64,000 nucleotides of DNA from the NCBI GenBank assembly GCA_903632075.3, contig CAHIKZ030001201.1:7501-71500 (forward strand), written 5' to 3'. Below the pieces are notes generated by a model. That model was not told the origin of the DNA and made no database searches. It was given only the letters and a program-made list of their open reading frames with translations. The translations under genes and the position numbers were made by a program. This DNA is from Acanthosepion pharaonis (lineage: Eukaryota > Mollusca > Cephalopoda > Sepiida > Sepiidae). Below, piece by piece: positions 57,961 to 64,000 of the stretch (positions are counted from its first letter, which is position 1; each line of letters begins with the position of its first letter).

Positions 57961-58089
57961 AGATTATACATTACCAGTAATAGGCCTAAGACTGACCTGA
58001 CTAAAATTAGGTAAAGCATAATGAAAAACAACAAAAGAAAGAATTCATAGTTACTAATGTTTCTAATTTCTTATTATTATGATGATAAT

Positions 58090-58262
58090 AGTCATATTAA
58101 CCATTTCCAGATAGGAAACATTAGACACTCATTGCCCAAACAGTTAGTATTACTGTTGGTTGAAAGTTGTAATGGAAATGGTGAAATTAGCCATGTACAT
58201 ACAGGAAATATTAGGCATTCATTGCCCAAACAATTAGTATTAGTGCAGATTGAAATTTATAA
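58090..58262 (+). repeat. Two-copy ~90 bp tandem duplication
   Basis: aggaaacattagacactcat tgcccaaacagttagtatta (58113) recurs as aggaaatattaggcattcat tgcccaaacaattagtatta (58203). Confidence 0.85.
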
Positions 58263-58789
58263 AACATTTTATTAAAACTGTTTTCAAGAATTTAGACTGC
58301 TCATGTCCAATAACTTTTATCACTCTTTCTAGTATTGATGGGAGTTTCCTTCAAAACCTTTTGTTTAAGGTAGTCTAGAAATTTAACATCTGAATTATAT
58401 CATTATTTTCCTTTCTAATTATATGTGCTATCCATTTTAGTTGTTGCTGTTTTTGGAAGCCTTAAAGTGATGTGTTTTTTGTTATTTGATAAAGTTCCTT
58501 GTAATTTTGTAATGCCAATTTATAAGGTCTGATGAAAAATTGTCTTCTTTAAGTCCTAACAGATTCATTCACTTCAAGCTATTTTTAATCACTGATCAGA
58601 CAAAATGGTTCTTGGTAAATGATAGTTTACACACTTCGTGATAGTCTAGATCTGACAAAGCTATTTAGGAATGTGACTTGAGTTTTTAGGTTAATATTTT
58701 GATTTTGTAGTATCCCACGGTGTTGACCAAAAGTGCTCATCTTGCAAACTCTCTTATGTTCAATTTCCTTATCTTTTATACTAAATTTG
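58263..58789. other. No gene recognised
   Basis: AT-rich lead-in to the LINE fragment. Confidence 0.45.
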
Positions 58790-59839
58790 TTGCCCCTGGT
58801 TTCTAGGTCGACTGCTGCTGTATTAACAATTATTACTGAAAGAGTCTATCAAGCTTTAGATAAGAATGGTGAAGTTTGGACCATTGATTTGGATATCTCA
58901 AAGGCATTTAACAGCATTTGGTAAATTGATCTTCATCATAAGTTGAAAGGCATTTCTGAATGAATTTTTGAACTAAACAAATTTCTTATCAAATCATGAA
59001 ATGAATGTTGTCCTGAATGGCCACTCTTCTTGATTTTTTTTGCCTAAATGCAGGTATTCTGCAGGTCTCTATCCTTGGACCTATGTTGTTTCTAATTTTC
59101 ACCAATGACCTTCCTGATGTCATCAGTTTTCAATTCTATCTATGTTAATGACACAACTATTTACTCCTGTCTTAATAGTAAGTCTGATCAGTCCAATAAG
59201 GTCAAATTGGCAGCTGGTGTCAAAGCTAATTCAGAATATTAAAATCTGTTATTAAATGGGGAAAGAAGTGGCTTGTTAATTTTAATGCCTCAAAAACAAA
59301 ACTACTCTCTTTTAAGCATCTTTTTAATCATCTGAGAGAACACTTTTTACATGGCTGATGTTAACCTCCAGGAGAGAAATTCATTGCACCTTCTCGAACC
59401 TGGCATTTTGGCTTCAATCCCTCCCTCACTGTCGTAATGTAGCTTCCCTGTGCATCTTCTATAAATAACTTCATGGTAATTGTTCTGATGAACTTTCCTC
59501 TAACGTACTGGGACTATGTATTTAAGCGTACTACTAGATTGTCAGTAAAATCTCATCATTTTATGGCTAAAATGGTTAGATGTAAGTATAAATTCTATGC
59601 TAATAGTTTCTTTTATCACACTTCTCACTTGTGAAACTTTACTTTCAGATTCTTGCTTCCTTGTCAACTTTGACCTTCAAAAATTTAATTACAATGTAAA
59701 TCGTTATCGTCTGTCTTAATTCCTGTTCTTTTATTGTTCTCTCTCCTTAATAGTGTTTTTTTTACCTTATATTCTCTAAAAGTCAAAAAGTCAATAATTC
59801 CTTAGTGTTAGTGGCTTTATTGCCTTGCTTAGGGTGAAA

Positions 59840-59841
<2 letters not shown>
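58790..59841 (+). pseudogene. Non-LTR LINE: reverse transcriptase palm to 3' tail, decayed
   Basis: This is the longest LINE piece. In order: RSTAAVLTIITERVYQALDK, GEVWTIDLDISKAFNSIW (palm motif A; the usual DISKAFDxVWH carries Asn), then GVLQVSILGPMLFLIFTNDL-like (motif B), a degraded YxDD region near 59140, KSDQSNKVKLA, WLVNFNASKTKLLSF, and later a NVLGLCI and HHFYG-like remnant and the shared tail ggctttattgccttgcttag ggtgaaatga leading into (TA)n. A block between about 59360 and 59400 is deleted relative to 8910-9395. Several stops; inactive. Confidence 0.8.

Positions 59842-59895
<54 letters not shown>
59842..59895. repeat. (TA)n microsatellite at a LINE 3' end
   Basis: About 27 TA units grown from the LINE tail gaaatga(ta)n. 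Confidence 0.95.
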
Positions 59896-59899
<4 letters not shown>

Positions 59900-59979
59900 A
59901 CATTTTTGTAGATACTTATATTTGAGTCAACACCCCTTTTTTCCTAGCTTTTATTCTATCTACCGGACTGCACCCTCAG

Positions 59980-60140
59980 GAAAACTTAAAAAGGAAGGTG
60001 TACTCTCGAACATGTGTCTCTCCGTAGCTGACAAGCTTCTATTTGTCCTTTTAAGGAAGGCATGTTCAGATTTTCTCGATAACTATATCTGCACAGCTTC
60101 GTACCCGAAATGTAAACAAAGCAATTTCTAAAGAATTAAC
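59980..60140. repeat. Dispersed repeat Y, copy 1
   Basis: ccttttaaggaaggcatgtt, ctatatctgcacagcttcgt and acccgaaatgtaaacaaag match 62430-62530 in order. tctcgaacatgtgtctctcc to its left resembles the antisense tRNA-like part of copy 2. Confidence 0.65.
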
Positions 60141-60522
60141 GAATTCATGTTTCATTCGACATCTTTATTACTTGAAATGTTTTCTCGAATGCGCAGGCCG
60201 GTAGACAGAATAATCACTGTTAAAAAAAACGGGGCTTCTACTCAAATACTCAATTTAGTAAAACAATAACGTTTGAAGCAATAAAAATATTGGATTAAAA
60301 ATAAATCAATTAATTCTTTAGAAATAGCTTTGTTTAAGTTTCGTATTTTGACTGAAGATAATCCAGGTCATACGACACGGTACATTGCAGATATATCTCA
60401 TATAACCATATGAGATATGTGGAATAAATGTAAATAGCTATCCATTATTTGTCAATAAAAATATTCAAGAAATACTACTATTTATTGCAAATCAAATTAG
60501 CACATATTTCAACACAACCGTA

Positions 60523-60523
<1 letters not shown>
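60141..60523. other. No gene recognised
   Basis: AT-rich with a small palindromic atctcatataaccatatgag at 60397. Confidence 0.45.

Positions 60524-60583
<60 letters not shown>
60524..60583. repeat. (TA)n microsatellite
   Basis: About 30 TA units. Confidence 0.95.
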
Positions 60584-60584
<1 letters not shown>

Positions 60585-60589
60585 CCAGC

Positions 60590-60832
60590 ATTATAACAAC
60601 TAGAAAATTAAAATCACTGCTTTATAAAAATTTCTAAGATTTAAAACGTTATGAATTAAAAATCAAACATGTTATCTACTTGACACAAAGTAAAACATTT
60701 TTTGCTTTGCTTTGCTTTGCTTCCTACAAAGTTCAATAAATATGAGTTTGTCATATTGATATCATTTCAGTTTATGAAACTATTTAGAAGTTATAACATC
60801 TAGAAAATTAAAATCATTGCTTTATAAAAGCT
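60590..60832. repeat. Direct repeat pair of ~40 bp
   Basis: ataacaactagaaaattaaa atcactgctttataaaa (60592) recurs as ataacatctagaaaattaaa atcattgctttataaaa (60793). Confidence 0.8.
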
Positions 60833-60834
60833 TG

Positions 60835-60985
60835 AGGGGCCCTATACTAGCCTAAAGGATAATCCGGCCCTGGATCCTAGTCTGTATCCTATATTAACCT
60901 AAACAATGATCCGGCTCTGGGTTCTAGTCTGAAGACTATACTAGCTTAAAGGATAATCCGGTCCTGAACCCTAGTTTACATAATT
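60835..60985 (+). repeat. ~49 bp tandem repeat, three copies
   Basis: ggataatccggccctggatc ctagtctg, aatgatccggctctgggttc tagtctg and ggataatccggtcctgaacc ctagttta, each followed in the first two by ctatac/tatatta...agc(c/t)taaa. Confidence 0.8.
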
Positions 60986-61130
60986 TGGTCCTAAAGACGA
61001 TGTTTAAGTATTATGCGATTTAAAGGAGAAAATTTAATGTACCATTTTCATCTGCGTTTATCTGCTCAAACGCAATGTAATCGATATTTTTTTTAAAGAA
61101 AGATTACAGATCACAGATTGTTTAAAACAA
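60986..61130. other. Short spacer
   Basis: Nothing recognised. Confidence 0.5.
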
Positions 61131-61625
61131 TATGGAGGTGGAAATGTCCTGGGAAAAACGAAATGAAACTCCGTTAACTACTCCAAAAGTAAAAGCTGAT
61201 CTTCATCCGAAGAAGGTGATGCTGTGTTTGCTTAGATATGAACTCCTTCCGCATGTTATATTGAATTCAGACTAGTACTGTTTCCAACTGAAATGGCTGA
61301 AGCAATAATTCATGAAAACTGAAAAGCGTCCATCATGACAACGCCAGTACAAACGTCTATTTTCAGACTTGATAGAAATTGGTACAATTTGGCTGAGATG
61401 CCTTACTGTACACGCCATGCTCATCAAACCTTGCAAATTCAGATTACCACTTATTTCGATCCATACAGAATGCTCTTAATGGGAAGAACTATGTAGTGAG
61501 CATGAAATAATAATAATTCCCTTCACACACTCCTTCCAAATTCGTAGCACTGAGGAAGAAGGAGGAAAGGAATTCGCGAACATATATGAAATTTTCTTTG
61601 GACCAATGTAAACCTTGGCTTCACA
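61131..61625 (+). pseudogene. Mariner transposase, decayed
   Basis: Across frames: SWEKRNETPLTTPKVKADLH, PKKVMLC, YELLPHVILNSD, YCFQL, then VHHDNAS (block of the second catalytic Asp), NSDYHLFRSIQNALNGKNYV (block of the third Asp, retained) and a lysine-rich C-terminal remnant. The order matches the minus-strand mariner at 6106-6680, although this copy keeps SDYHLF. The WWDWKG block is deleted, several stops are present and the N-terminal half is absent. Confidence 0.8.
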
Positions 61626-62137
61626 GATATTGACCTGTGAGCTGAGAAGAAAAAAAGAAAGTAGCGAGCCTACGCGAAATTCTTTTTAATATAAAACGAG
61701 AAAAATTAAATTAATCAAAAGAGTGTCTGAAGTCATGTGAAAGGTTTCGTTTCAGTTCCTCGCAACCAGCATTGAAGTACAAGCCAGTGTAAAATTACAC
61801 GTCAATTATATTATCGGCCTCTAACCAACACGCAGAACTTCAAAGAATATTCTCTCAACTATCCAAGAAAGCCAAATATTTCAAACTGACTATCTTCGCC
61901 TACTTTTGAACCTATTCAAACCATATATCCCTTCGATGGGCAACGGACTTTCTTACCTTTGTCTTAAACATATTTAATATTATTTTGTCAGATCATTTAA
62001 TCTGTTATATAGACATTTCCTCTTCCTGACTATATGTTAAAACCATGGACTTTAAGAATTTATTTTCTTGAAACAAGCTGCTGACACCACTTCAAGCGTG
62101 TAAATTCGTGAATAAATCTCTTGTCTAGCTGAAATTA
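61626..62137. other. No gene recognised
   Basis: Mixed sequence; no family identified. Confidence 0.45.
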
Positions 62138-62200
62138 CCGGTGTGAGTGTGTGAGTGTGAGTGTGTGAGTGTGTGTGCGCACGCGCGTGCGTGTGTATAT
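62138..62200. repeat. (GTGTGA)n/(GT)n compound microsatellite
   Basis: Irregular gtgtga units pass into gtgcgcacgcgcgtgcgtgt, which is locally self-complementary. Confidence 0.9.
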
Positions 62201-62314
62201 ATTTCCTACTACTGCAAACGTTATTTAGTTGATGCCCATATTTGAGACGTCCTGTTTTTTTAAAACGGTGTGAATTACGTCTAACGGCCTATAGAGACTT
62301 AATAAAGAAAATGT

Positions 62315-62530
62315 GCTCTCCGGTAGGGTCCGAACCTGCGTCCTCCTTTGTAGGAGAAACCATCGTCTGATCTATCATACTTTATACCGCTCAGTCAGAG
62401 AGGGCGCCATAGCCCAGTAAGGGTCAGTTAACCTTTTGAAGAAGGCACATACTTTCGTTCAGATCTCGAAAGCCTATATCTGCTCATTTGTCGTACCCGA
62501 AACGTAAACAAAGTATTTTTTAAGGAATCA
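62315..62530 (-). mobile_element. tRNA-like SINE joined to dispersed repeat Y (copy 2)
   Basis: On the minus strand 62408-62322 reads ctctctgactgagcggtata (A-box-like tgactgagcgg) and, after an arm, acgcaggttcggaccctacc (B-box ggttcggaccc), close to tRNA consensus. To its right on the plus strand lies repeat Y (ccttttgaagaaggcacata ... tcgtacccgaaacgtaaaca), as at 60047-60140. The gaagaagg...cgaaacg words echo the inverted-arm elements but lack a CTGA box. Confidence 0.6.
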
Positions 62531-62593
62531 ATGGACTTTTATCTAACATTATTTCCTACTACTCCAACATGCTACTATATGTATGTATGTATA

Positions 62594-62642
<49 letters not shown>
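62594..62642. repeat. (ATCT)n microsatellite
   Basis: About 12 units, ending at a TA next to the transposon end. Confidence 0.95.
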
Positions 62643-62643
<1 letters not shown>

Positions 62644-63205
62644 AGGGTGTTCGGGAAGTTACTGTGCACTTTTCTAATCATTATCTTTTATATTTCAGAT
62701 TTCATCCGAATATGGTTGTTCATCCGAATATGAGGAACGTGTATTTCTCGTCGAAAAGATATTTCGAGAAGGTGGTAGATACACAAATTTGGTACGACAG
62801 CGTTTTGCTGATAAATTTTCAGATACACCTGCTCCATATTTCCATGCATTTCGTAACCTGGAAAACAGAATCAGTGGACAATACCAAACCTCGTGGAAGG
62901 AGGAGGAGGAGGAGAAACTGTTGGTTATTTTTGACAGTATGCAGCAGAGTCCATGAAAATCATTATGAAAGTTAGAGCAGCAGCCAGCAAGATATTGGTC
63001 TTGAAACTGCTCATAAGGTCCTTAGACAAAAATTAAAACGCTTCCCATACTGCTGACCATGATAAGCTACTGAGCTATTGCAATTGGTTTAACCGATTTA
63101 TTGAAGAGAATATTGCTAATGTGTTGGATGTGACATTTCTTACCGACGAAACATGATTCCATCTCTCGGGTTACGTTAATTCGCAAAACACAAGTTTATG
63201 GTTTG
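62643..63205 (+). pseudogene. Mariner-superfamily transposase of a second type, N-terminal part
   Basis: The outer end agggtgttcgggaagttact gtgcac begins right after TA, as for a TA-targeting element. Across frames the plus strand gives EERVFLVEKIFREGGRYTNL, VRQRFADKFSDTPAPYFHAF RNLENRISG (a helix-turn-helix-like N-terminus), later YCNWFNRFIEENIANVLDVT and FLTDET.FHLSGYVNSQNT, where TDE is the first catalytic-Asp block. I know this layout from invertebrate transposases. The C-terminal half is cut off at ~63205 by repeat X. Frameshifts make it inactive. Confidence 0.7.
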
Positions 63206-64000
63206 ATTTGATTTGATTCGTTTGTTTAATGGCATATCAACACATTATGGGTTATTTAATGCCGAAATTTAATTTTCTTGGGAGCATTGAAATAATAAAA
63301 ATATGATATGTGTTATTCTGCTTTCGCATGACATGGTATATGATATCCAGCTTTTGTGCATATACATGTTTGTGTAGACATAATTACTCGAGACGGTGAT
63401 AGGTGTGTTTTATGTTGTGTTTTTTTTAAAGTTATATTTTGCCAATTTGGAATACAGTTTGATTTCTTTAAGAAACTGTAAAATATTGTATGGTTCTTTC
63501 CTGTTGGTTGGTTGTTTTGTTGGTTGATTTTGTTTAGCGGCATATGAATCTATATGGATTATTTAATACCGAAATCTAAATATTTTGAAGACAATTTTAT
63601 GGCTTCAACTACAGATAAAATGTATAGTTCGTAATTTTTCTATAAAATATTTTGTTGGTAATTCTACTATAAAATAATTGCTGTTCATTTTGCTTTAAAA
63701 ATGTATTTTTCGTCATTTTACAATAAATATGTATTGTTAGCATTTTTAAAATATAAAAATTTATTGCTATATATATTTTTATATGTATTGCTTTATATAG
63801 TTTTATACTTTCATAGTGTTTTGCTTTTGTTTGATGATTCACTATTTGCTCGTAGCTGGGACCCTAACAGATGCTACTACTCCGGGTCAGGGTGGACCTA
63901 GCCAGAACAGCAATTAAAAGGTGGTTACACGTTCCTCAGAACCGGCAATCTCCCGATTAGAGGCTTTGTTATCGGACATAGTCTATCATCATACCCAAGA
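63206..64000 (+). repeat. Dispersed repeat X, longest copy, with a nested second opening
   Basis: gtttaatggcatatcaacac attatgggttatttaatgcc opens at 63220. catatacatgtttgtgtaga follows at 63360. A second opening gtttagcggcatatgaatct atatggattatttaatacc lies at 63533. The end segment is tagctgggaccctaacagat gctactactccgggtcaggg (63854). It matches 49045-49610 in order. A seven-fold tttgatt-like word lies at the left edge (63199-63220). It runs to the window end. Confidence 0.75.

Overview
This window reads as animal nuclear DNA, most likely from a coleoid cephalopod and probably an octopus. That is an inference. It rests on AT-rich sequence packed with long (TA)n, (GT)n, (ATT)n and (GATA)n microsatellites. 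It also rests on decayed LINEs of two kinds, Penelope-like fragments, mariner/Tc1 remnants, and SINEs with tRNA-like or 5S-rRNA-like heads. I see no complete host gene, no intact transposase or reverse transcriptase, no rRNA or tRNA gene and no CRISPR array. Most open frames are chance readings through repeats.

Layout. 0.6-4.0 kb is a composite bounded by ~520 bp inverted arms. Inside are a Penelope-like GIY-YIG remnant (- strand) and a gag remnant with a CCHC knuckle (+). 5-10 kb holds another Penelope C-terminus, a dead mariner, two LINE pieces and a lone satellite monomer. 12.5-14.8 kb holds SINEs, including one with a 5S-like head joined to a tRNA-like part, and a foldback element. 16.4-25.7 kb is comparatively repeat-poor, with one acidic open frame near 24 kb. 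30.6-34.4 kb is a ~3.9 kb satellite of ~12 units of about 310-350 bp, more GC-rich than its flanks. 35.4-36.7 kb is a Tc1 end joined through a satellite scrap to an RTE-type LINE. 39.3-40.3 kb (-) has the best candidate host exons. 36.9-45.6 kb has three blocks of a decayed ~35 bp minisatellite, a pogo-like MITE and a probable solo LTR with a TATA box. 48-64 kb is a LINE/SINE mosaic with an unnamed dispersed repeat, a candidate terminal exon at 56.4 kb and two mariner-superfamily pseudogenes.

The strongest observation is a 534 bp element at 55134-55667. It has ~135 bp inverted arms, an internal tRNA-like head and a core resembling a hammerhead ribozyme. It sits between perfect 12 bp target duplications and splits a LINE; a second LINE copy in the window preserves the uninterrupted order. 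Two relatives (near 14.2-14.8 kb and 28.7-28.9 kb) share its design, so this looks like a family of inverted-arm SINE-like elements.

The genes do not form a pathway. The window records successive insertions, truncations and inversions. All family assignments come from reading translations and motifs by eye; no database was searched.
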